Shown piece after piece: positions 1 through 7,181 of a DNA stretch of 11,975 nt. Source of the stretch: Eubacteriales Family XIII. Incertae Sedis bacterium (GTDB lineage Bacteria > Bacillota > Clostridia > Peptostreptococcales > Anaerovoracaceae); NCBI GenBank assembly GCA_031278255.1, contig JAITKU010000169.1, forward strand, positions 1 through 11,975, written 5' to 3'. Below the pieces are notes generated by a model. That model was not told where the DNA came from. It made no database searches and was given only the letters and a program-made list of their open reading frames with translations. Made by a program: the position numbers and the translations under genes. Within the stretch, counting starts at the first letter, position 1. Every line of letters begins with the position of its first letter.

Positions 1-239
1 GCAAAACGGCGCGACGCCGGAGTTCGTGTCAAAATGCACGGGGCTTTCCGTGGAAAGGCTTTTGCGTCTGTCCGGGGGCATGAAGAATTAGGCGCGGCAT
101 CCGTTCGGAGCGCGCGGCGGACGGCCCTTTGTGTCATTTCGGGGTATGTCCTTTTGGATCCGCTTCTCGTTGATTTTTTCGGCACTCTCGCCCCTCCGCC
201 TTTTCGCGCGTCATGCCGAAAAAGCGCTGTCTGCAAGCA
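1..239. other. 5' flank without a supportable gene
   Basis: No reading frame here looks like a real protein. The 69-codon frame at 34-243 has no ribosome binding site and an arginine/cysteine-rich composition typical of G+C-rich shadow frames. The stretch may be the downstream flank of a gene lying to the left of the window. A short 5-6 bp hairpin around 44-57 is too weak to call a terminator. I see no RNA gene or repeat. Confidence 0.4.
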
Positions 240-269
240 TTGACAAGGCATGGCACAATGCGGTAGAAT
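240..269 (+). promoter_or_regulatory. Sigma-70-type promoter for the MATE gene
   Basis: A perfect -35 hexamer TTGACA (240-245) is followed 18 bases later by TAGAAT (264-269), which matches five of six consensus -10 bases. Transcription would begin near 276, giving a leader of about 160 bases before the efflux pump start at 436. This is the best promoter match I found in the window. It is assigned by sequence match only. Confidence 0.6.
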
Positions 270-420
270 AGACTGTCCCACGGTAAGACCACGGGGCATT
301 GCCTGTTTTCTCCGCGCTTTGGCACGGCCGAAAATGGGCCGGCGAAGCGAACGCAGTTCCGCGATGAACCCGTTTGCGCAAGTTAAGTAAGCGGCTTTTG
401 TTTTCGTTTGCCGCGCATTT

Positions 421-429
421 GGGGGAGGG
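421..429 (+). promoter_or_regulatory. Ribosome binding site fixing a TTG start
   Basis: The run GGGGGAGGG ends six bases before TTG at 436, ideal spacing. No ATG lies nearby in frame upstream, and the protein that follows begins as MATE proteins usually do. This supports initiation at the rare TTG codon. Confidence 0.65.
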
Positions 430-435
430 TTTGTT

Positions 436-1806
436 TTGCAAGAATCCAAAGATACGACGAAGCAATTGGGCACGGACGCCGTTTGGCGTTTGATTGCCCG
501 GTTTTCCGTGCCGTCGGTTATTTCCATGACGATCGCCGCCGTGTACAATGTGGTGGATCGATTCTTCATCGGCAAATACGTGGATGAACGCGCGCTGGGC
601 GGGCTGACCGTTGCCTTTCCGTTTATGATGTTGCTGTTCGCCGTCGGCGCGCTGATCGGCGTGGGCGGCGCCGCCATGATCTCCATACGTTTCGGCGAGC
701 AGAACAGGGGGGAGGCCGATCGAATCTTCGGCAACATGGCCTTGCTCCTCATCGTTTCCTCGCTCGTTTTCTCCGTCTTGGCCACGCTGTTCCTCATCCC
801 GCTGCTGCGGCTGATGGGCGCCACGCCCGGCAATCTGCCCTACGCCGCGGCCTATATGCGCGTCGTCATCGTCGGCCTTGTGTTCCAGCTGTCCGGCTTC
901 GCCATGGCGACCTTGGCGCAGGTGGAGGGCAAGCCGCGGCTGGCCATGTTTACGCAGATCATCGCCTGCGTGACCAACGTCATCTTGGACTATCTCTTCA
1001 TCGTCGTGTTCGCGTGGGGCGTGACCGGGGCCGCCTTTGCGACGATTCTGGGACAGCTGCTCGGTTTCGCCATCCTGTCTTGGCATTTTTTCTTTTCCGG
1101 CCGGAGTATGCTGCGGCTGCGGCTGCGGAACTTCGCGCCGCGTTTTGCGATCATAAAGCGGATATGCGCCATAGGCGCTTCGAGTTTCTTCATGCAGGTC
1201 GGCAACAGTCTGTCCGGCGCCATGCTCAACATGGCCTTGGCGGTTTACGGCGGCGACGGGGCGATCTCCTCGATGGGCGTCATGGGCAGCCTCTTCTCCT
1301 TGGCGCTGATGCCGATTCTGGGCCTGCAGCAGGGGATTGCGCCCATTATCGGCTACAACCACGGCCTGCGGCGCGGCGATCGGGTATGGCGGGCGCTGCT
1401 GCTCGGCATTCTCATCGGCGCCGTGTTTTCCACCGTTGTCTTTGTACTCTTCATGCTTTGGCCGGCGAGCTTCGCCGCGCTTTTCATCGACAGGGCCTCG
1501 CCCACGATGGCCATGTGCGTACACGGTATGCGCCTCAATTTCCTCACGCTGCCCCTTATATCCGTGAATATAATCGGATCCACATACTTCCAATCCACGG
1601 CGCAATCGTTGAAAGCCTTTGTGCTGAGTATCAGCCGATCGATCCTGTTCTTGATCCCCTGCGTAATCATCCTGCCCCGTTTTCTTGGTTTGGACGGGGT
1701 TTGGCTGTCCATACCCGGCGCGGATTTTTTGTCCATCGTCTTAACGGCCGCGCTGCTTCTGTATTCCGCGCGGGTATCGAAGCCGGCGCGCAAGACCGAT
1801 TTGTAG
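436..1806 (+). CDS. MATE family efflux transporter, MepA-like
   Basis: This is an integral membrane protein of 456 residues, the usual MATE length, with about 12 hydrophobic segments. MATE proteins export cationic drugs or metabolites in exchange for Na+ or H+. Family marks seen are the N-terminal stretch NVVDRFFIG (residues 38-46) after a 'FSVPSVISM' first helix, and the second-half counterpart GLQQGIAPIIGYNHG (296-310). Both are typical of the MepA/DinF-like branch of Bacillota. The start is TTG at 436, chosen for its strong upstream GGGGGAGGG. The gene has its own promoter at 240-269 and is separated from the next operon by 335 bases, so it is probably an independent unit. Export of toxic phenols fits the neighbourhood, but this is only inference. 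The family call is firm; the substrate is unknown. Confidence 0.93.
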   Translation: MQESKDTTKQLGTDAVWRLIARFSVPSVISMTIAAVYNVVDRFFIGKYVDERALGGLTVAFPFMMLLFAVGALIGVGGAAMISIRFGEQNRGEADRIFGNMALLLIVSSLVFSVLATLFLIPLLRLMGATPGNLPYAAAYMRVVIVGLVFQLSGFAMATLAQVEGKPRLAMFTQIIACVTNVILDYLFIVVFAWGVTGAAFATILGQLLGFAILSWHFFFSGRSMLRLRLRNFAPRFAIIKRICAIGASSFFMQVGNSLSGAMLNMALAVYGGDGAISSMGVMGSLFSLALMPILGLQQGIAPIIGYNHGLRRGDRVWRALLLGILIGAVFSTVVFVLFMLWPASFAALFIDRASPTMAMCVHGMRLNFLTLPLISVNIIGSTYFQSTAQSLKAFVLSISRSILFLIPCVIILPRFLGLDGVWLSIPGADFLSIVLTAALLLYSARVSKPARKTDL

Positions 1807-1853
1807 GCCGGCGCGGGACTTGCAAGCCCACGCGGGCCGTATGAAGCGCCGGT

Positions 1854-1870
1854 CCCGGCCTTTCGCCGGG
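1854..1870 (+). terminator. Possible terminator hairpin after the MATE gene
   Basis: CCCGGC (1854-1859) pairs perfectly with GCCGGG (1865-1870) around a 5-base loop, about 50 bases after the MATE stop. A smaller inverted repeat (GGGACTTGCAAGCCC, near 1815-1829) sits just upstream. There is no T-run after the stem, so it is not a classical intrinsic terminator. It could act as an RNA-stabilising or Rho-assisted end. Confidence 0.3.
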
Positions 1871-2043
1871 GGCCCGGGCGGCGTCGTTCAATTAACAACA
1901 AAAAGATGTTAAAATACGCGGATTTTCTCCCCTGTATGCGCTTCGCGCGGTCTTGCGGTGCGGATTTTGTATGCGGAAAGGGGGGAGTCGCGGCCGGTTT
2001 TGCTTTGTTATCTACAACGAAGTCGCGATAAATACCCCATTTT

Positions 2044-2083
2044 TTCTTGGAATTATTCGTAACGATAGTATAAAATAATTATA
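2044..2083 (+). promoter_or_regulatory. A+T-rich promoter/operator candidate of the molybdoenzyme operon
   Basis: A -35-like TTCTTG (2044-2049) and a -10-like TATAAA (2069-2074) are 19 bases apart; transcription would start near 2081. Overlaid on this is a perfect 7-bp inverted repeat, AATTATT (2051-2057) with AATAATT (2074-2080), and a shorter one, TATAA (2069-2073) with TTATA (2079-2083). The position over the -10 element is what one expects of an operator. The LysR-type gene downstream in the same cluster is a candidate binder, but no classical T-N11-A box is evident. A+T-rich DNA gives inverted repeats by chance more readily. Confidence 0.35.
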
Positions 2084-2121
2084 TGTGTTCCGCTTTTACA
2101 GTTCATGCTCCGGTGAAGCAT

Positions 2122-2131
2122 GGGAGAGGAG
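2122..2131 (+). promoter_or_regulatory. Ribosome binding site deciding the large-subunit start
   Basis: GGGAGAGGAG lies 10 bases before ATG at 2142 and four bases before an in-frame GTG at 2136. It favours a start at 2142 (or 2136) over the upstream GTG at 2085. That GTG would sit almost at the predicted transcription start and has no Shine-Dalgarno sequence before it. Confidence 0.6.
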
Positions 2132-2141
2132 TTCAGTGGGT

Positions 2142-4862
2142 ATGAGTGGCAAATCTATCGACATCAAGGCCGACAAGAGGGTTCTGAAAGCCGCGAGCCT
2201 CATGGGTCCGAAGAGCGGTCCGCCCACCGTGGTCGAATCCGACGCCGAGGGGAAGATCACGCGCGTGCGGCCGTATTACTACGAGGACCACAACGAGTGG
2301 GAGGACTTGAATCCCTGGAAGATCGAAGCCAAGGGCAGGGTCTTTGAGCCGCCGCGACGCACCTTGCCCGGCGTCTATTACCTGTCCTATAAGAAGCGGG
2401 TGTATTCCGAGAATCGCGTTCGCTATCCGCTGAAACGCGTGGACTGGGATCCCAAGGGCGAGCGCAACACGCAAAATCGCGGCAAGAGCCGGTACGTGCG
2501 CATTACGTGGGACGAGGCCGCCCGCCTCATCGCGGACGAGCTTCTGCGCGTCAAAGAGCGCTACGGCATGTCGGCCGTTCTCGCCGAAGCCGATATGCAC
2601 GGCGAGGGCAAGCACGTCGCGCCGAGCCACGGCTGCATGAACAAGCTGTTGTCCATGCTCGGCGGCTATACGGTGCAAATGCGCAATCAGGACAGCTGGG
2701 AAGGCTATTCTTGGGGCGCGAAGAATGTCTGGGGCGGCGAACCCGTCGGCGAGATGCAGCCCTCGGGCAACCTGTGGCCGGATATCGCGAAGAACGCGGA
2801 ATTGCTGTTGCTTTGGGGCGCGGACCCGGAGGTCACGTCCGTCGGCTTCGACGGTTACATGGCCAGCCGCCTGAGCCAATGGATACACAGTCTCGGCCAT
2901 AAGTTTGTCTATGTGGACCCCGCGCTGAACTGGTCGGGCGCTTACCAAGCCGACAAATGGATACCCGTTTTGCCGAACACGGACGCGGCCCTGTTGCTCG
3001 CGATCGCCTATGTGTGGCTGACCGAGGATACCTACGACAAGGAATACGTGGAAACGCACGCGGTCGGCTACGAGGAGTTTTTTGAGTATGTACGCGGCAA
3101 GGCGGACGGCGAGCCTAAGACGCCGGGCTGGGCGAGCGGGAAATGCGGCGTGCCGCCGTGGACGATCAAGGCGCTTGCGCGCGACTGGGCGAATAAGGTC
3201 ACGAGCTTTACGATCGGCAACGGCGGACCGGGCATCCGCGGTCCTTTCGCCACGGAGCCGGCGCGCTTGCAGGCCGTCCTCATGGGTATGCAGGGCCTCG
3301 GCAAGCCCGGCCGCCATCACGCCAAATGGCTCGAATGGAACCTGCACACGCCGGTATTCCCCATGCCGTATCAGGGCGCGGAGCCTTTCGAGGTGCCGCA
3401 CCGCTGCGAGATACAGCGTCCCGTGGGCGCAAAGGTGGATATGTTCACGGGCCGTATGCCCAAGGTCGCCTATGAGAACGAAGAACTCATGGGCGTGTTG
3501 CGTTCGCATGAAAACCCGCCCTTGCAATTCATCCCCAAATGCCTTGTGCATGACGCCATTCTGGACGGCAAGACCGACTGGTGGGGCCTGCGTTCTTTCT
3601 GCGGCCCGGCCGAGGAGCAGTGGACGCACTACGAGTTTCCGGCGCCCGGCTGTTCAAACATTCATATGATATGGACCGACTCGCCCTGCATGGTCACTTG
3701 CTGGAACGACGGTTTTCGTATCGCGAAAGCCTTTCGCGATCCCTCCGTCGAGTGCATTGTGGCGCAGCAGCCCTGGCTTGAAAACGACTGCATTCTCGCG
3801 GATATCGTGCTGCCCGTGCAGACGAAGTTCGAGATGGACGATATCTGCGACGATACGGGCGGCGGTATTGTATGGAGCGTATTCCGCGAATACGCGGCCT
3901 GTCCGCCCGTCGGGGAATCGCGCGACGACTTCGATTGCGTCGCGGAGGTGGCGCGGAAGCTCGGACCCGAATACTACGACGCCTATACGAACAACAACAA
4001 GTCGCGGGAACGCCTCATCGATCTGTTCTATCAGGGCAGCGTGGCGCACCTCGACAAGAACGACGATTTTCACAAAAAAGGCATCTTCGCGATCCCTTGC
4101 ATTCCGGATGTGCAGGATTTTGAGAAGTATCCGCCGGGCCTGCGGACCTTTGTGGAGGACCCTGTGAAGAATCCGCTGAGTACGCCCACGGGCAAGCTGG
4201 AGTTCACGTCCACGAAGATCAAGGAGTTGTTCCCGAACGACAAGGAACGGCCTCCCTATCCGCAATGGGTGGAGAAGAGCGATCTGCACGACGAACGGCT
4301 TTCGAGCAAGCGCGCGGAGAAATATCCGCTCCTGTGCATGTCGAATCACGGGCGCTGGCGCTTTCACGCGAACCTCGACGATATCACCTGGCACCGCGAG
4401 GTGGATACGATGAAGATGCGCGGCAGGGACGGCTACCAATACGAAGCGGCGTGGATCAATCCGAATACGGCCGCCGCGCGCGGCATCGCGCACGGCGATG
4501 TGGTGAAAGTACACAACGAGCGGGGCATTGTCCTGTGCGCCGCCTATGTGACGGAACGCCTTATGGAGAACGTCGTCTATGTGGACCACGGCGCCCGCTT
4601 CGATCCCCTCGATCCGGAGGGCCTCGACCGCGGCGGCGCGATCAACCTGATCACGCCGACGGCCATCACCTCCAAAACCGTCACCGGCATGGCCGTAAGC
4701 GGCTTTCTCGTGGAGATGGAGAAGGTTTTGGATGCGGAAATGGAGGCTTGGAAGAAGCAGTATAAGGATGCGTTTGAGCGCAAAACGGACGAGGGCTGCG
4801 GCGTCTGTCTCAAAGGCTGGCTGATCGACCGCGCGGCGGAAGGAGGAGCGGCAAATGTCTAA
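2142..4862 (+). CDS. Molybdopterin oxidoreductase large subunit, pyrogallol transhydroxylase-like
   Basis: The protein is 906 residues from ATG 2142 (the frame stays open to GTG 2085) and belongs to the DMSO reductase family of bis-MGD molybdenum enzymes. It has no N-terminal CxxCxxxC Fe-S motif, which most family members have but pyrogallol-phloroglucinol transhydroxylase lacks. NQDSW at 182-186 places Asp184-Ser185-Trp186 about where, as I recall, the Pelobacter acidigallici enzyme (~875 residues) has Asp174, the Mo ligand Ser175 and Trp176. His153 and Tyr410 are candidates for its catalytic His144 and Tyr404. A C-terminal cofactor-binding block begins around HGRWRFH (736-742). There is no Tat or Sec signal, so it acts in the cytoplasm. 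It overlaps the small subunit gene by 8 bases, implying translational coupling. In the known enzyme, hydroxyl is moved between phenols without net redox. Related catechol dehydroxylases are the main alternative. The subfamily call is good; the substrate is unproven. Confidence 0.85.
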   Translation: MSGKSIDIKADKRVLKAASLMGPKSGPPTVVESDAEGKITRVRPYYYEDHNEWEDLNPWKIEAKGRVFEPPRRTLPGVYYLSYKKRVYSENRVRYPLKRVDWDPKGERNTQNRGKSRYVRITWDEAARLIADELLRVKERYGMSAVLAEADMHGEGKHVAPSHGCMNKLLSMLGGYTVQMRNQDSWEGYSWGAKNVWGGEPVGEMQPSGNLWPDIAKNAELLLLWGADPEVTSVGFDGYMASRLSQWIHSLGHKFVYVDPALNWSGAYQADKWIPVLPNTDAALLLAIAYVWLTEDTYDKEYVETHAVGYEEFFEYVRGKADGEPKTPGWASGKCGVPPWTIKALARDWANKVTSFTIGNGGPGIRGPFATEPARLQAVLMGMQGLGKPGRHHAKWLEWNLHTPVFPMPYQGAEPFEVPHRCEIQRPVGAKVDMFTGRMPKVAYENEELMGVLRSHENPPLQFIPKCLVHDAILDGKTDWWGLRSFCGPAEEQWTHYEFPAPGCSNIHMIWTDSPCMVTCWNDGFRIAKAFRDPSVECIVAQQPWLENDCILADIVLPVQTKFEMDDICDDTGGGIVWSVFREYAACPPVGESRDDFDCVAEVARKLGPEYYDAYTNNNKSRERLIDLFYQGSVAHLDKNDDFHKKGIFAIPCIPDVQDFEKYPPGLRTFVEDPVKNPLSTPTGKLEFTSTKIKELFPNDKERPPYPQWVEKSDLHDERLSSKRAEKYPLLCMSNHGRWRFHANLDDITWHREVDTMKMRGRDGYQYEAAWINPNTAAARGIAHGDVVKVHNERGIVLCAAYVTERLMENVVYVDHGARFDPLDPEGLDRGGAINLITPTAITSKTVTGMAVSGFLVEMEKVLDAEMEAWKKQYKDAFERKTDEGCGVCLKGWLIDRAAEGGAANV

Positions 4863-5667
4863 GGTATTCGTAATAGACGTGACAAAATGCAACGGCTGTT
4901 ATTCGTGCCAGATGGCGTGCAAGGACGAACACGCCGGCAACGACTGGACGCCCTACGCGAAAGCGCAGCCCGATATCGGCCAATTTTGGATGAAGCTGCG
5001 GGAGGAAACCGTGGGGACCGTGCCCAAGGCGCGCGTACACTACACGCCGACCCTGTGTAACCATTGCGAGCGGCCCCTCTGCAAGGATGCCTGCGCGCAT
5101 GAGGCCGTTTTTGTGCGGGACGACGGGCTTGTCCTCATAGATCCCGCGCGGTGCAAGGGCTGTGGGAAATGCGCGAAAGCCTGCATATACGAGGCCATAT
5201 ATTTTAACAAAAATTTGAAAATATCCCAAAAATGCACAGGATGCGCGCATCTGCTCGACAACGGCTACGCCCTGCCCCGTTGCGTGGAGATCTGCCCCAC
5301 GGGCTGTATGCAGTTCGGCGAGGAGCGGGATCTGGCCGACGAGATCGCCGGCGCGGTGCGGCTTTTGGCCGACGAGGGGACCAAGCCGCGCGTTCGGTAC
5401 CGGAATCTGCCCGGCCGCTTCATCGCCGGCACGGTCTACGATCCCGAGAACGAAGAGGTGATCATCGGCGCGCGTTGCCGCGCGATCTCGGGCGGCAAGC
5501 TGCTCGAAGTCTTTACGGACAGCTACGGCGATTTCTGGTTCAACGACCTGCCCGTCGGGAAGTGGGAGGTATTCATCGAGTATAAGGGCTACAAACAGAA
5601 AGCTTTTTACGATCTGCGGACGGCGGAATGCCTGAATCTGGGCGATATTGCCATGGAGAGGGCCTAA
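4855..5667 (+). CDS. Fe-S small subunit of the molybdoenzyme, with C-terminal beta-barrel-like domain
   Basis: This 270-residue protein starts with ATG six bases after AGGAGGAG, overlapping the large subunit stop by 8 bases. Residues 1-160 form a DmsB/NrfC-type polyferredoxin with Cys at 12, 15, 18, 22; 68, 71, 76, 80; 100, 103, 106, 110; and 127, 130, 143, 147. That is enough for four [4Fe-4S] clusters with the usual ligand swapping. From about residue 180 a non-ferredoxin domain follows (starting near GRFIAGTVYD), resembling transthyretin/carboxypeptidase-regulatory-like beta barrels. The transhydroxylase small subunit (~275 residues) has the same extra barrel, which supports the pair's assignment. 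It should pass electrons to or from, or stabilise, the molybdenum subunit in the cytoplasm. No signal peptide and no membrane-anchor partner gene are present. Confidence 0.88.
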   Translation: MSKVFVIDVTKCNGCYSCQMACKDEHAGNDWTPYAKAQPDIGQFWMKLREETVGTVPKARVHYTPTLCNHCERPLCKDACAHEAVFVRDDGLVLIDPARCKGCGKCAKACIYEAIYFNKNLKISQKCTGCAHLLDNGYALPRCVEICPTGCMQFGEERDLADEIAGAVRLLADEGTKPRVRYRNLPGRFIAGTVYDPENEEVIIGARCRAISGGKLLEVFTDSYGDFWFNDLPVGKWEVFIEYKGYKQKAFYDLRTAECLNLGDIAMERA

Positions 5668-5692
5668 AGGCATACGGGCTCAGGCCGGAAGT

Positions 5693-5729
5693 CTTGCGCG
5701 GCGGCTCCTAAAGCGGCGCGGAGCGCAAG
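5693..5729 (+). other. Intergenic hairpin between small subunit and transporter genes
   Basis: CTTGCGC (5693-5699) and GCGCAAG (5723-5729) form a perfect 7-bp stem around a 23-base interior. An alternative stem GCTCC (5704-5708)/GGAGC (5720-5724) overlaps it. No T-run follows, so this looks more like a processing or stability element that sets different expression of enzyme and transporter than a terminator. Confidence 0.3.
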
Positions 5730-5809
5730 CCAAAGGAGAACGAAATACGCGTCACGCCGGGGTCTTATAAGCAGGGGCAAGCGGCTGTTTGCCGGCGCGT
5801 GGGCGTATC

Positions 5810-5814
5810 GGAGA
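5810..5814 (+). promoter_or_regulatory. Ribosome binding site for the MFS gene
   Basis: GGAGA lies five bases before ATG 5820. It is modest but better placed than anything before the in-frame GTG at 5799. A stronger Shine-Dalgarno (AAGGAG, 5733-5738) lies further upstream in the same open frame, but only an ATA codon follows it at suitable spacing. Confidence 0.5.
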
Positions 5815-5819
5815 ATCGG

Positions 5820-7088
5820 ATGGAAAAGAAAGTGAACCGCGTACCGCGCTTTGTATCGGCGATGATCATGGTCGGCATGGGCGGCTATCTCATCACATGG
5901 TCGTATTTCAGAGACGCGCTCGGGCAGGAATTCCCCGCCTGGAGCCGGAGCCAACTCTCCCTGCCGTTCAGTCTGCACAACATCACGGTCTGCATGATGA
6001 TGCTCTTCACGGGACCGTTGCTTGCGAAGCTGTCCGGCCGCGTTGTACTCGGCTTCGGCGGTTTTGCCGTTCTCGTCGGTTTCGGCTTCTTTTCCTTTCT
6101 TCCCAAGGACGATCCGGGCCTCGCGCTCGTTCTGGCGACCGTCGGTTTCGGCCTGATCGCCGCAATGTCGGTCGGTATCGGCGTTATCGCGAGTTTCGAT
6201 ACATTTCTGCCTTGGTTCCCCGATCGCCCGGGCGCGATCTCGGGCGTTCTGACTTTTTGGTGCGGCGTGGCGCCCATCCTGCTGGGCGCCCTGTGCGGCG
6301 CGTTCATCGCGCGTTTCGGCGTGCTGACCGCAATCAGCCTGCTCGGGGCCGTGATCGCGGCCGCGGTCTTTGTCGCGCTGATCTGGTCCAAAAAGCCGGG
6401 GCCCGATGTCAAGCTGCCGGCACCGCCGCCAAAGGCCGAGGCGGCGCTCGGCAGGGACTATTCGCCGGCGCAAATCCTGCGCACGGGAAGCTTTTGGTGC
6501 GTGTTCGTGTTCAACGTGGCGATCCGCTCCGCGGGGCTTATCGTTTCGGATCTGGGCGGGAGCATAGCCGTCGCGATCGGCGTGGCGACGATCGCCGGCC
6601 TTATGTTTGCGCCGGCAAACGGTCTCGCCTGCATCGTCGGCGGCTTTCTCATGGACCGATTCCCCATGGAACGCGTCATGACGCTCATGGCCGGCGCGGC
6701 GGTGATCGGCGGCGCGGCCCTGTGTCTGGGAAACGTTTCGCACAGCAGCGCCGCGGTCATAACGGGCATTGCGCTCGTCGGTTTCGGCTACGGCGGCGTC
6801 ACGGTCACGGGTGTTTCCGGCGCGCGCGTCCTCTTCGGCATGAAGCACTACGCGCAGAACCTCGGTCTGATCTCCGTCAGTATCGGCCCGGCCGCGATTG
6901 CGGTTATCCTGGCCGGCAGGCTGAACACGGGCGGCGCGGGGGGCTATGGCGGCGCCTTTTCGCTCGTGACAATCCTCGGCGTCGTCGCGCTGGCAAGCTG
7001 CCTCGCGATGTTTCCCGCGGAGCGGTCGCGCAAGGCAAAGCTCGCCAAAACGGCCGGATCGCCGCCGATTCGCGAGTCGGCGGATTGA
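5820..7088 (+). CDS. MFS transporter, oxalate/formate-antiporter-like
   Basis: The 422-residue protein starts at ATG 5820, with about 12 hydrophobic helices in two halves split by a polar loop rich in Pro, Lys and Ala (around residues 190-215). The first helix region (FVSAMIMVGMGGYLITWSYF) and overall pattern resemble OFA-type major facilitator carriers of organic anions. It sits between the molybdoenzyme and the flavoprotein on the same strand, 152 bases after the former and 93 before the latter, and likely carries the substrate or product of the pathway. Catechol-dehydroxylase genes in gut Actinobacteria are, as I recall, sometimes paired with MFS genes. The last ~48 codons are duplicated in decayed form at 9151-9295. 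The true start could lie further upstream, since the frame stays open to at least 5733. Confidence 0.85.
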   Translation: MEKKVNRVPRFVSAMIMVGMGGYLITWSYFRDALGQEFPAWSRSQLSLPFSLHNITVCMMMLFTGPLLAKLSGRVVLGFGGFAVLVGFGFFSFLPKDDPGLALVLATVGFGLIAAMSVGIGVIASFDTFLPWFPDRPGAISGVLTFWCGVAPILLGALCGAFIARFGVLTAISLLGAVIAAAVFVALIWSKKPGPDVKLPAPPPKAEAALGRDYSPAQILRTGSFWCVFVFNVAIRSAGLIVSDLGGSIAVAIGVATIAGLMFAPANGLACIVGGFLMDRFPMERVMTLMAGAAVIGGAALCLGNVSHSSAAVITGIALVGFGYGGVTVTGVSGARVLFGMKHYAQNLGLISVSIGPAAIAVILAGRLNTGGAGGYGGAFSLVTILGVVALASCLAMFPAERSRKAKLAKTAGSPPIRESAD

Positions 7089-7092
7089 TGCC
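6948..7092 (+). repeat. Direct repeat copy A: intact 3' end of the MFS gene
   Basis: This stretch encodes the last helix and polar tail of the MFS protein and ends just past its stop. It aligns without gaps to 9151-9295, exactly 2203 bases downstream. By hand I count 14 differences in 145 positions, half of them in the first 30; 13 of the 14 are transitions. The two copies flank the flavoprotein gene. Confidence 0.85.
7062..7083. repeat. Near-perfect palindrome at the MFS gene end
   Basis: The 22-base element has arms CCGCCGATTCG and CGAGTCGGCGG. The only non-Watson-Crick pair is T7069 with G7076, a wobble in RNA. It lies in the last codons of the MFS gene and no T-run follows. It could act as an mRNA 3'-end stabiliser or be part of a dispersed palindromic repeat. 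Confidence 0.6.
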
Positions 7093-7167
7093 GCGGACCT
7101 GTTTCTCCGCCGCAGGACCCCTTAAACGAAGCCTTTCCGTCAAACGCGATCCAAACCGCTTATTGCA

Positions 7168-7175
7168 AAGGAGGG
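7168..7175 (+). promoter_or_regulatory. Strong ribosome binding site of the flavoprotein gene
   Basis: AAGGAGGG ends six bases before ATG 7182 and confirms that start. No separate promoter is obvious in the 93-base gap after the MFS gene, so the gene is probably cotranscribed from upstream. Confidence 0.75.
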
Positions 7176-7181
7176 CGGCGC

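Larger units (their letters stand above)
1807..2141. other. 335-base intergenic region: hairpin, then A+T-rich promoter zone
   Basis: The first ~70 bases are very G+C-rich and contain inverted repeats suited to end or insulate the MATE transcript. From about 1990 the composition shifts to A+T-rich, with promoter-like hexamers and two nested inverted repeats just before the molybdoenzyme gene. A second, weaker promoter candidate is TTGTTA (2005-2010) with GATAAA (2028-2033) at 17-base spacing. No open frame here looks like a gene. Confidence 0.5.

Noticed and set aside
44..57. Hairpin CTTTCC/GGAAAG near the left edge as a terminator
   Set aside because: At most 5-6 bp with a 2-4-base loop and only a short T-run. 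Too weak to call.
211..1605. Long minus-strand open frame opposite the MATE gene
   Set aside because: Its protein is low-complexity, rich in Gln, Arg, His and Asp, while the plus strand encodes clear MATE motifs. It is a G+C-driven shadow.
2085..2141. Upstream GTG start for the large subunit, possibly a signal peptide
   Set aside because: No ribosome site precedes it, it would lie almost on the predicted transcript start, and the extra 19 residues have no twin-arginine or hydrophobic segment.
2133..3629. 498-codon minus-strand frame opposite the molybdoenzyme gene
   Set aside because: Shadow frame without recognisable motifs. The opposite strand encodes a well-supported molybdopterin protein.
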